Below are positions 16,372 to 25,699 of a stretch of DNA of 64,000 nt, in pieces. Positions within the stretch are counted from its first letter, which is position 1, and every line of letters begins with the position of its first letter. The DNA comes from Curvibacter cyanobacteriorum. Its GTDB lineage: Bacteria > Pseudomonadota > Gammaproteobacteria > Burkholderiales > Burkholderiaceae_C. The DNA is taken from the NCBI RefSeq assembly GCF_028649475.1, contig NZ_JAQSIP010000010.1, positions 62,001 to 126,000 on the forward strand. Direction: 5' to 3'. The position numbers and the translations under genes are program-made. The notes below the pieces were generated by a model. That model ran no database searches. It saw nothing but the letters and a program-made list of their open reading frames with translations, and was not told where the DNA came from.

Positions 16372-17382
16372 TCAGAACAGCTGGAAGCTGATCCAGTAGC
16401 CGACAGCGGCCACGAAAGCCGACGCCGGAATGGTCAAAACCCAGGCCCAGACGATGTTGCCGGCCACGCCCCAGCGCACCGCACTGGCACGCTGCACCGA
16501 GCCCACGCCCACGATGGCGCCGGTGATGGTGTGGGTGGTCGACACGGGCACGCCCATCATGGTGGCGATGAACAGCGTCAAGGCCCCACCGGTTTCGGCA
16601 CAGAAACCGCCCACGGGCTTGAGCTTGGTGATCTTCTGGCCCATGGTCTTGACGATGCGCCAGCCACCGAACATGGTGCCCAGGCCGATGGCCGCGTAGC
16701 AGCAGATGATGGTCCAGCTTGGTGGTGCACTGCCGTCCACGGGCGCGTAGCCGGTGGCGATCAGCAGCATCCAGATGATGCCGATGGTCTTTTGCGCGTC
16801 GTTGCCGCCGTGGCCCAGGCTGTACGCCCCGGCCGACACCAACTGCAGGCGGCGGAACCAGCGGTCCACCTTGGACGGGCGGGTGCGTCGGCAGATCCAG
16901 GCCACCAGCACCATCATCAGCGAGCCGAGCACAAAACCCAGGAACGGCGACACAAAGATGAACAGCACGGTGCGCAAGATACCGGCCGGCAGCAGCGCGC
17001 CGGCCCCGGCCTTGGCGATCACCGCGCCCACGATGCCGCCGATCAGCGCGTGCGACGAGCTGCTCGGGATGCCGTAGTACCAGGTGATCAGGTTCCAGAC
17101 GATGGCCCCTGTGAGGGCCCCGAACACCACATGGATGTCCACCACCCCGGGCTGAGCGATGCCCTTGCCCACGGTGGCGGCCACACTGAGGTGGAAGATG
17201 AAGATCGCAATGAAGTTGAAGAAGGCCGCGAACACCACCGCCTGGCCGGGCTTCAACACCCCGGTGGAGACCACCGTGGCAATCGAGTTGGCCGCATCAT
17301 GAAACCCGTTCATGAAGTCGAACACCAGGGCCATGGCCACCAGGACCATCACGGCCCACAAAGCCACCTGAACGTTGCTCAT
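16372..17382 (-). CDS. pit: Inorganic phosphate transporter, PiT family
   Basis: Low-affinity phosphate (metal-phosphate) symporter of the inner membrane. The 336-residue protein has the duplicated PiT signature: DFMNGFHDAANSIATVV near the N-terminus and SLGHGGNDAQKTIGII in the second half, plus SSSHALIGGIVGA and VSTTHTITGAIVG. About nine membrane segments are evident. It lies 13 bases downstream of a DUF47/PhoU-like gene, the standard pairing. A Pho-box-like sequence stands before that gene. Confidence 0.95.
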   Translation of the reverse strand: MSNVQVALWAVMVLVAMALVFDFMNGFHDAANSIATVVSTGVLKPGQAVVFAAFFNFIAIFIFHLSVAATVGKGIAQPGVVDIHVVFGALTGAIVWNLITWYYGIPSSSSHALIGGIVGAVIAKAGAGALLPAGILRTVLFIFVSPFLGFVLGSLMMVLVAWICRRTRPSKVDRWFRRLQLVSAGAYSLGHGGNDAQKTIGIIWMLLIATGYAPVDGSAPPSWTIICCYAAIGLGTMFGGWRIVKTMGQKITKLKPVGGFCAETGGALTLFIATMMGVPVSTTHTITGAIVGVGSVQRASAVRWGVAGNIVWAWVLTIPASAFVAAVGYWISFQLF

Positions 17383-17395
17383 GCTGCGCCCCGGA

Positions 17396-18043
17396 TCAGG
17401 AGTTCTCGAGGACGATGCCCTCGATCAGGTTGGCCACATCCTCACACTTGTCGGTGATGGTTTCGAGCAGTTCGTAGATGGCCTTGAGCTTGATGACTTC
17501 ACGCACATCGGGTTCTTCGCGGAACAGCTTGCTCATCGCCGAGCGCATCACGCGGTCGGCATCGGACTCGAGGCGGTCGATTTCTTCGCAGGTCTTGAGC
17601 GCGGCTTCAGCGGTGCGCTGGTCGGTGATCTTGTCGAGCAGCTTGACCGCATCGCGCAGGCGCTCGCAGCACTTCAGGCTGAGGTCGGTCAGGCGGGTGA
17701 TTTCTTCGGTCATCACACGCACGTCGTACAAGGCCATGGTCTCTGCCGAGTCCTGAATCAGGTCGGCCACGTCGTCCATGGTGTTGATCAGCGAGTGGAT
17801 CTGCTCGCGGTCGATCGGGGTGATGAAGGTCTTGTGGATCAGGCGGTTAACCTCTTGGGTCACCCGGTCTGCCGCGTGTTCGGCGTTGTCCACATCCTGG
17901 TTGTACTTGTCACGCAGGTGCGGATCGTTGTAGTTGGCCACCAGTTGGGAGAAGGCTCGCGCCGCCTCGACGATGTGCTCGGCGTGCTGGTTGAACATCT
18001 CGAAAAAATTGCCCTCACGGGGCAACAGTTTGCCGAACAGCAT
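17396..18043 (-). CDS. DUF47 family PhoU-like accessory protein of Pit
   Basis: A 215-residue, all-helical cytoplasmic protein of the DUF47/PhoU-like family, beginning MLFGKLLPREGNFFEMFNQHAEHI. PhoU-type acidic metal-binding patches are suggested by NVED-like segments such as DNAEHAADRVTQEVN and DRLESDADRVM. It is the first gene of a two-gene operon with pit and is known in relatives to modulate phosphate uptake through Pit. The start has AGGAG five bases upstream. Confidence 0.9.
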   Translation of the reverse strand: MLFGKLLPREGNFFEMFNQHAEHIVEAARAFSQLVANYNDPHLRDKYNQDVDNAEHAADRVTQEVNRLIHKTFITPIDREQIHSLINTMDDVADLIQDSAETMALYDVRVMTEEITRLTDLSLKCCERLRDAVKLLDKITDQRTAEAALKTCEEIDRLESDADRVMRSAMSKLFREEPDVREVIKLKAIYELLETITDKCEDVANLIEGIVLENS

Positions 18044-18075
18044 GGCGACTCCTAGCAGGCGAAAAAAAAGTCACA

Positions 18076-18097
18076 CAATGTGACGAAAAGATGACAA
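18076..18097 (-). promoter_or_regulatory. Pho-box-like direct repeat upstream of the DUF47-pit operon
   Basis: On the minus strand two contiguous 11-base units read TTGTCATCTTT and TCGTCACATTG, matching the 11-base periodicity and (T/C)TGTCAT core of PhoB sites. The next bases continue with TGTGAC, so GTCACA and TGTGAC also form an inverted repeat (18070-18084). It lies 33 bases upstream of the DUF47 start. Confidence 0.55.
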
Positions 18098-18154
18098 AGC
18101 CCTGCATTCTAACCGCCCGGGCCAACAACACCCGCCAAAGGTCTGCCTTCGCGA

Positions 18155-18520
18155 TCAAGCCCCCCTGAAAATGAAGTAGACGGCACCCACCATGCACAGG
18201 CCCGCCCAGAGGTAGTCCAACTTCAAGGGCTGGTTCAGGTAGAAGACCGAAAACGGCACAAAAACGGCCAGGGTGATGACCTCCTGCATGATCTTGAGTT
18301 GCCCCACATTGAAGTGGGTGAAGCCAATCCGGTTGGCCGGCACCTGCAGCAGGTACTCGAACAGGGCAATGCCCCAGCTGATGAGGGCGGCCACGTACCA
18401 GGGTGAACTGGCCAGGCTGCGCAGGTGGCCGTACCAGGCGAAGGTCATGAAGACGTTCGAGAGCGTCAGCAGGAAGGCCGCCTGCAGCGGCACCGGGAGG
18501 TTTTGAAAGAAGGCAAACAT
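18155..18520 (-). CDS. DMT family protein (DUF486)
   Basis: A 121-residue inner-membrane protein with four predicted helices, of the small DUF486 group related to drug/metabolite transporters. Typical features are FMTFAWYGHL, ISWGIALFEYLLQVPANRIG and QLKIMQEVITLAVFVPFSVFYL. The start at 18520 gives the family N-terminus; longer frames upstream run through a terminator hairpin. Substrate is unknown. Confidence 0.85.
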   Translation of the reverse strand: MFAFFQNLPVPLQAAFLLTLSNVFMTFAWYGHLRSLASSPWYVAALISWGIALFEYLLQVPANRIGFTHFNVGQLKIMQEVITLAVFVPFSVFYLNQPLKLDYLWAGLCMVGAVYFIFRGA

Positions 18521-18586
18521 GGGCAAACGCGCAAAGCAAGGCCCCCACTCTACCCGCCCACCCGACGGGCAGGCGCTGCAGGCATG

Positions 18587-18633
18587 AAAAAACCCCGCTC
18601 GGGAGGGCAGCGAAGCGCTGTCCCGGCGGGGTT
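18587..18633 (-). terminator. Rho-independent terminator of the liv operon
   Basis: Read on the minus strand: stem AACCCCGC / GCGGGGTT with an inner hairpin (GGGACAGCGCTTCGCTGCCC-like) and six T residues at the end. It lies about 40 bases after the livF stop. Confidence 0.85.
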
Positions 18634-18673
18634 CGGGGGCCGCCCCCACAGGGCGCGGCCCACTGGGCGAGGT

Positions 18674-19393
18674 TTATTCGCCCAGGTAGGCGGCACGCAC
18701 CTTGGGGTCGACCAGCAGGTCCTTGCCCAGACCAGTCATGGTGATCAGGCCGGACTCCATCACATAGCCACGGCTGGCGATGGCCAGGGCACGGCTGGCG
18801 TTCTGTTCCACCAGCACGATGGTCACGCCTTGGGCGGACACATCGCGGACCACTTCAAAGATCTTGTCCACCATGATGGGCGACAGACCCATCGAGGGCT
18901 CGTCGAGCAACAGCACCTTGGGCTGGCACATCAGCGCCCGGGCCATGGCCAACATCTGCTGCTCGCCACCCGACATGGTGCCGGCCAGCTGGTCGCGGCG
19001 CTCCTTGAGGCGCGGGAACAGGGCAAACATCTTGTCGATGTCTTCCAGGATGCCGGCCTTGTCGGAGCGGATGAAGGCGCCCATCTGGAGGTTTTCCGTG
19101 ATGGTCATGCGGGTGAACACACCGCGGCCTTCGGGCACCATCACCAGGCCCTGCTTGACCAGGTCCCAGGCGCCTTGGCCCTTGATGGACTTGTCCAAGT
19201 ACTGGATGTCGCCATCGTTGGCCACCAGGCCGCCGGTGATGGCTTTCATGGTGGTGGTCTTGCCGGCACCGTTGGAGCCGATCAGCGACACCAGTTCGCC
19301 TTCGCGGACTTCAAAGTCCACGCCCTTGACGGCCTGGATGCCGCCGTAGGACACCTTGAGGCCGCTGACTTTCAGAAGCGTTTTCGCTGTCAT
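18674..19393 (-). CDS. livF: Branched-chain amino-acid ABC transporter ATP-binding protein LivF
   Basis: One of two ATPases of the LIV-type importer. The 239-residue protein has Walker A GSNGAGKTT, the signature MSGGEQQMLAMARAL, and Walker B VLLLDEPSMGLSP, followed by the H-loop region ending with VEQNA (Gln-Asn as in LivF). It is the last gene of livH-livM-livG-livF, 18 bases after livG, and is followed by a terminator. Confidence 0.95.
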   Translation of the reverse strand: MTAKTLLKVSGLKVSYGGIQAVKGVDFEVREGELVSLIGSNGAGKTTTMKAITGGLVANDGDIQYLDKSIKGQGAWDLVKQGLVMVPEGRGVFTRMTITENLQMGAFIRSDKAGILEDIDKMFALFPRLKERRDQLAGTMSGGEQQMLAMARALMCQPKVLLLDEPSMGLSPIMVDKIFEVVRDVSAQGVTIVLVEQNASRALAIASRGYVMESGLITMTGLGKDLLVDPKVRAAYLGE

Positions 19394-19411
19394 GGGATAT
19401 GTCTTTCTAAC

Positions 19412-20182
<771 letters not shown>

Positions 20183-20194
20183 GGGTGTCTCTCC

Positions 20195-21277
<1,083 letters not shown>

Positions 21278-21293
21278 GTTGGTTCTCCTGGGC

Positions 21294-22223
21294 TCAAGCG
21301 CGATCTGCCACCCGCTCACCCAACAGGCCCGAAGGACGCAGGGTCAGCACAATGATGAGCACCACGAAGGCAAAGATGTCGGTGTAGTGGCTGCCCAGCA
21401 GGCCGCCGGTCAACTGACCGATGTAGCCCGAGCCGATCGACTCGATCAGGCCCAGCAGCAAGGCGCCGACCACGGCCCCGGCCAAGTTACCGATGCCACC
21501 GAACACGGCGGCGGTGAAGGCCTTGAGGCCCGGCAGGAAACCCATGGTGTGCTGCACGGTGCCGTAGTTGGCGGCGTACATGATGCCGGCGATGGCGGCC
21601 AGCACGGCGCCAATCACGAAGGTGGCCGAAATCACCATGTCGGGCTTGACGCCCATCAGCGCGGCCACGCGGGGGTTCTCGGCGGTGGCGCGCATGGCAC
21701 GACCCAGCTTGGTGTAGTTCACCAGCCACATCAGCACGGCCAGGGACACGGCGGTGACGCCAAGGATCAGGATCTGCGTCGGGGTGATCACGGCGCCGCC
21801 CAGGTCGATCGGGGTCGACGGCAGCAGCGTGGGGTACGGCTTGTAGTTCGGCTTCCAGATGATCATGGCCAGCGTCTGCAAGAGGATCGACATGCCGATG
21901 GCCGTGATCAGGGGCGCCAGCTTGGGGCTGTTGCGCAGCGGCCGGTAAGCCACCTTCTCGATCACGTAGTTCAGCGTCGCCGCCACCACGCAGGCAATGA
22001 TCATGGCGAACAGAAGGATCAGCCAGCCCGGTGCGCCGGGCATGGCCTCTTTCATGATGCCGATGCAGGTCCAGCTGGTCAGCGCGCCGACCATCAAAAC
22101 CTCGCCGTGCGCAAAGTTGATCAGGTTGATGATGCCGTACACCATGGTGTAGCCGAGGGCCACCAGGGCATACATGCTGCCCAGTACCAGACCGTTGATG
22201 ATCTGCTGCAGCAATATTTCCAT
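21294..22223 (-). CDS. livH: Branched-chain amino-acid ABC transporter permease LivH
   Basis: Membrane permease of 309 residues; features are QQIINGLVLGSMYALVALGY at the N-terminus, INFAHGEVLMVGA, and the coupling loop GRAMRATAENPRVAALMGV. The ATG at 22223 has GGAG seven bases upstream. It heads livHMGF. The periplasmic binding protein normally encoded with it is not in this operon, so it must be elsewhere in the genome. A promoter and a terminator-like hairpin lie upstream. Confidence 0.94.
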   Translation of the reverse strand: MEILLQQIINGLVLGSMYALVALGYTMVYGIINLINFAHGEVLMVGALTSWTCIGIMKEAMPGAPGWLILLFAMIIACVVAATLNYVIEKVAYRPLRNSPKLAPLITAIGMSILLQTLAMIIWKPNYKPYPTLLPSTPIDLGGAVITPTQILILGVTAVSLAVLMWLVNYTKLGRAMRATAENPRVAALMGVKPDMVISATFVIGAVLAAIAGIMYAANYGTVQHTMGFLPGLKAFTAAVFGGIGNLAGAVVGALLLGLIESIGSGYIGQLTGGLLGSHYTDIFAFVVLIIVLTLRPSGLLGERVADRA

Positions 22224-22303
22224 AAAGTTTCTCCGTTGAGTCAGAAGCCTTGCCGATCCCCGGGCGGATGGCCGGGGCACGACAAAGCCATCTTCCACCT
22301 AGC

Positions 22304-22336
22304 AAAAAACCCGCCAGAAAAAATCCGGAGCGGGTT
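22304..22336 (-). terminator. Terminator-like hairpin in the livH 5' leader
   Basis: Minus strand: AACCCGC ... GCGGGTT closing a 15-base loop, then a run of T residues. It lies 80-115 bases upstream of the livH start and just after the proposed promoter. It may be an attenuator, or it may end a minus-strand transcript from the 22.4-22.7 kb region. Confidence 0.55.
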
Positions 22337-22346
22337 GGTGGCCGGG

Positions 22347-22375
22347 ATTGTAGCCAAGCCTACAGAATGAAAAAG
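22347..22375 (-). promoter_or_regulatory. Candidate sigma-70 promoter for livHMGF
   Basis: Minus strand -10 TACAAT (22347-22352) with a weak -35 CTTTTT (22370-22375) at 17-base spacing. The -10 is good and the -35 poor. Confidence 0.45.
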
Positions 22376-22660
22376 TTATTGTCTGGCCGGGGTTTACCCG
22401 TGTTTTGACCTCCATCAGAAGGCCTATTTGTTCATCAATAAAACTGATCAAACCCCGAGTTCATTCATTGGGCTGCTTTTGTGGCCCGCCCGATTGCCGC
22501 CATCTGGCGGCATCACTGCGCCAAACACGACGAGGGCCATCGTCTCGCGAGATGGCCCCCAGTCAGTTTTCGCTGCTACACATTGAGTAGCACCATACGC
22601 TTAAAAATCAGGCCTGACAGACGATCTGCACCGCAACGGGGCGAAATCAGACGCAACAGT
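22376..22660. other. Non-coding region between livH and rarA
   Basis: This part of the 511-base gap is less GC-rich than its surroundings and shows no supported coding frame. It contains a hairpin GGGCCATC / GATGGCCC at 22534-22558 whose loop region overlaps the palindrome TCTCGCGAGA (22543-22552). No T-run follows. A small RNA is possible but not demonstrated. Confidence 0.4.
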
Positions 22661-22742
22661 GGCACTTTGTCGCCTGCCGTCGTTTCCTGCACGTAAAAGT
22701 TCCACTTTTCACGCAATAGTGGTGAAAAATATTTTCACTTTT
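22661..22742. repeat. Degenerate CACTTT repeats overlapping the rarA 3' end
   Basis: GGCACTTT (22661), TCCACTTTT (22701) and TTCACTTTT (22734) recur in the same orientation. The last forms a perfect inverted repeat GTGAAAA-ATA-TTTTCAC (22722-22738) that contains the rarA stop codon. Repeats of this style occur at ends of IS21-family elements, but no transposase is present. Confidence 0.45.
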
Positions 22743-24066
22743 GGCCCGCCGCCTCGTCCAAGCGGCGCAGGTGGGCCAACTTTTCGCCCACTTTGAGCTC
22801 CAGGCCCCGCGGCACGGGCTGGTACCAGCCCGGCGGCGCCATGCCGTCGGGCAGGTAGGTCTCGCCCGCGGCGTAGGCTTCGGGTTCGTCGTGGGCATAG
22901 CGGTAGGCCTTGCCGTGACCCAGCTCCTGCATCAGCTGGGTCGGGGCGTTGCGCAGGTGCACTGGCACCTCGCGGGAACGGTCTTTTTCAATGAATGCCT
23001 TGGCCTGCTTGTAGGCCAGGTAACCCGCATTGCTCTTGGGCGCCACCGCCAGGTAGATCACCGCCTGCGCCAGGGCCAGCTCCCCCTCGGGCGAACCCAG
23101 GCGTTCGTAGGTGGTGGCCGCATCGTTGGCAATCTGCAGCGCGCGCGGATCGGCCAGGCCAATGTCCTCCCAGGCCATGCGCACCACGCGGCGCGACAGG
23201 TAACGCGCATCGGCGCCGCCGTCGAGCATGCGGCACAACCAGTAAAGCGCGGCATCGGGGTTGGAGCCGCGCACCGACTTGTGCAGCGCCGAGATCTGGT
23301 CGTAGAAATGGTCACCGCCCTTGTCGAAGCGGCGCGCATTGAGCGTCAGGGCTTGCTGCAGAAAGGCCGCATCGATGGCCTGCACCCCGCTGGCCTGGGC
23401 CGCCATGGCGCTTTGCTCCAACAGGTTGAGCAAGCGGCGCGCGTCACCGTCAGCGTAGCCCGCCAGGGTCTGGATCGCGCCCTCGTCAAAGTCCAGGTGC
23501 TGCAAGGCCAGCGTGTGCGCACGCTCGATGAGCTGACGCGCATCGGCCTCCTGGAACGCTTTCAGCACATAGACCTGGGCCCGCGACAGCAGGGCCGAGT
23601 TGACCTCGAAGGACGGGTTCTCGGTCGTCGCGCCAATGAAGGTGAACAGGCCACTCTCCACATGCGGCAAGAACGCATCCTGCTGGCTTTTGTTGAAACG
23701 GTGCACCTCATCGACGAACAGGATGGTCGGCTGCGGGTGCAGGCCACGGCGCACGGCCTCGGCTTGCTCCACCGCCTCGCGGATCTCCTTGACGCCCCCC
23801 AGCACGGCACTGATGGTGATGAAGTGCGCGTCAAAGGCCTTGGCCATCAGGCGGGCAATGGTGGTCTTGCCCACGCCGGGGGGGCCCCACAGGATGCAGC
23901 TGTGGGGGCGCCCCGACTCGAAGGCCAGCCGCAAGGGCATGCCCGGCCCCAACAGGTGCTGCTGCCCGATCACCTCGGCCAGCGACTGCGGGCGCAAGCG
24001 CTCGGCCAGGGGCACATACGAGGTGGACGGGGCGGAAGACAAAAGATCGGGCTGCTGCGGGTTCAT
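22735..24066 (-). CDS. rarA: Replication-associated recombination protein A (AAA+ ATPase)
   Basis: A 443-residue AAA+ ATPase related to clamp loaders (RarA/MgsA/WRNIP1) that acts at stalled replication forks. Visible motifs: Walker A GPPGVGKTT, Walker B ILFVDEVHRFN, sensor 1 GATTENPSFEVN, arginine-finger region LLSRAQVY. The C-terminal tetramerisation domain contains VRGSNPDAALYWLCRML and DIGLADPRAL. The ATG at 24066 is chosen over a TTG five codons upstream. It is in the same strand order ftsK-lolA-rarA seen in E. coli, but a plus-strand gene intervenes between lolA and rarA. The extreme 3' end overlaps an inverted repeat. Confidence 0.94.
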   Translation of the reverse strand: MNPQQPDLLSSAPSTSYVPLAERLRPQSLAEVIGQQHLLGPGMPLRLAFESGRPHSCILWGPPGVGKTTIARLMAKAFDAHFITISAVLGGVKEIREAVEQAEAVRRGLHPQPTILFVDEVHRFNKSQQDAFLPHVESGLFTFIGATTENPSFEVNSALLSRAQVYVLKAFQEADARQLIERAHTLALQHLDFDEGAIQTLAGYADGDARRLLNLLEQSAMAAQASGVQAIDAAFLQQALTLNARRFDKGGDHFYDQISALHKSVRGSNPDAALYWLCRMLDGGADARYLSRRVVRMAWEDIGLADPRALQIANDAATTYERLGSPEGELALAQAVIYLAVAPKSNAGYLAYKQAKAFIEKDRSREVPVHLRNAPTQLMQELGHGKAYRYAHDEPEAYAAGETYLPDGMAPPGWYQPVPRGLELKVGEKLAHLRRLDEAAGQK

Positions 24067-24188
24067 GACGACATTGTCCAACGTCGCCGGGGCGCTGCGG
24101 CGGTGCTTGGTTTTTACCTAGCCCCGGCGGCGCAAGCGCGGCGCACAATGAACGATTGCCTCCTGTGGGCCCCTTTTTTGCCCCGCGC

Positions 24189-24698
24189 ATGCCCCCTGAA
24201 CTCGCCGCCCTGTGGGACCACCTGCAGCAGCAAGACCAAGCCGAGCGCCTGCAACTGGCCTTTGGCCTGCATTGCGTGCGCCGGGTTCAGCACCTGCTCG
24301 AGGCCCCGGCGGCCGTGACCGCCGTCACCGTGCTGGAGCTGTACCTGAGCCAACGCATCGACCGCCCCACGCTGACCGCGGCCGCCCATGGGCTCAAGAA
24401 ATTGGCCCAGCAACTGGAGCAACCCTCCCCAGCCGACGGCAGCCCGCCCTGCCCGGCCGCCACGGTGGCGGCCACCCACGCGGTGGCCTGTGCCGTGCTG
24501 GGCGAGGCCCAGCAAGCGGCTCAACATGCGGCGCGGGCGCAGCAACTGGCCTGTCAGGACTCCGAGGCCCGGGCGCGGCAGGTGCTGGAGAGCGAGCGCG
24601 ACTGGCAAAACCGCACCCTGCACCACCTGCTGGGCCAGCCGCCGCCCGGGGCGACCCGCGCACCGCCCCAGCCTCAGCAACACCCGAGGCGCCCCTGA
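24189..24698 (+). CDS. Hypothetical alpha-helical protein
   Basis: A 169-residue, alanine/glutamine-rich protein, predicted mostly helical, lying on the opposite strand between lolA and rarA. Middle segments LAFGLHCVRRVQHLLEAP and ATVAATHAVACAVLGEAQQAAQ have the rhythm of Imm5-like putative immunity proteins, but this is a weak impression. The C-terminal 25 residues are Pro/Arg-rich. No ribosome site is obvious before the ATG at 24189; a TTG lies 11 codons upstream. It might be a lineage-specific gene; I do not recognise a function. Confidence 0.55.
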   Translation: MPPELAALWDHLQQQDQAERLQLAFGLHCVRRVQHLLEAPAAVTAVTVLELYLSQRIDRPTLTAAAHGLKKLAQQLEQPSPADGSPPCPAATVAATHAVACAVLGEAQQAAQHAARAQQLACQDSEARARQVLESERDWQNRTLHHLLGQPPPGATRAPPQPQQHPRRP

Positions 24699-24833
24699 GC
24701 CGCAGCGTTCACCACAGCGATCACCGCAACGCATCCGCCCCAAAACGAGGCCCGCCAGCCCCTCGGTGCACCAAAGCACAGCACATCAGCCCTCCACCGG
24801 GCCTGCATGCCTCCAAATCAGGGCCTGATCACC

Positions 24834-25472
24834 TCACTGACGCACCACATCGGCGCCTGCGGGGGGCTTGAACTGAAAGGTCTCGGCGGGCAAGGTCGGG
24901 TTGGCCTGAAAACCGCTGAAGCTCAGCACCGAGCGCTGACCGAAGCTGTCCAGGATGTCGAGGGTGGCCAACTGCTCCCCACGGAACCCGATGCGCACAC
25001 TTTGAATTTGCCCATCGCGGGCCTTGGGCAGCGCCTGCACCCACTGCTGGCCGTCGGCCTCGGGGGCGGCACTGAGCTTGAAATCGGCTTGCAGGGCCTT
25101 GAGGTCGGGGGCGGACGCCAGCAAGGCGGCCGGCGTCGAACCCAGCACCTGGGCCTGTTTGCGCGCGGTGACCTGGTTCAGGTCCACGTCGTACAGCCAC
25201 ACGGTTTGCCCATCGGCCACCAGGGTTTGCTCAAACGGCTTGCGGTAGAGGAACCGGAAGTGCGCGGGACGCTGGAACTCAAAGCTACCGCTCGAGGTCT
25301 TGCTGCGGGCCGTGGTCTGCCCCTCGCGCAGCGGGGCCGTCACCACCTGGGTGAACTCGGCGCGGCCGGTGCGCGTGTTCTTGACAAAGGCTTCCAGGGC
25401 CTGCAGCCCATCGGCCCAGGCCGACACAGAGGCACCAGCCAGCGCGGCCAGCAGCAAAAAACGGGACTTCAT
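24834..25472 (-). CDS. lolA: Outer-membrane lipoprotein carrier protein LolA
   Basis: Periplasmic chaperone that carries lipoproteins from LolCDE to LolB. The 212-residue precursor has a clear signal peptide (MKSRFLLLAALAGASVSAWA, cleavage near residue 20). The mature part has FQRPAHFRFLYRKPFEQTLVADG and a DSFGQRSVLSFSGFQANP segment, as in the family. The ATG at 25472 with GGAG nine bases upstream is preferred over a TTG five codons before. It lies 227 bases downstream of ftsK on the same strand. Confidence 0.94.
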   Translation of the reverse strand: MKSRFLLLAALAGASVSAWADGLQALEAFVKNTRTGRAEFTQVVTAPLREGQTTARSKTSSGSFEFQRPAHFRFLYRKPFEQTLVADGQTVWLYDVDLNQVTARKQAQVLGSTPAALLASAPDLKALQADFKLSAAPEADGQQWVQALPKARDGQIQSVRIGFRGEQLATLDILDSFGQRSVLSFSGFQANPTLPAETFQFKPPAGADVVRQ

Positions 25473-25699
25473 GCTCAGAAACTCCAAGAAAAAGAGGCGG
25501 GGGCCAGCGTGAGATCAAGCGGGCCGGGTTTCGTTCCAGCCCCGGGCAGCCACCCCAGCCTGCGCTGGCGGTGCGCCCGTGGATCGATCCCCCACGGGGC
25601 CAGCGCTGCATCGCGGGCGCTACATCGACAACACCCATCCGAGAACACCCACCCGACAGCCACAAGCCAACAGCCGGCGCCACCGCCCGGATGCCGGGC

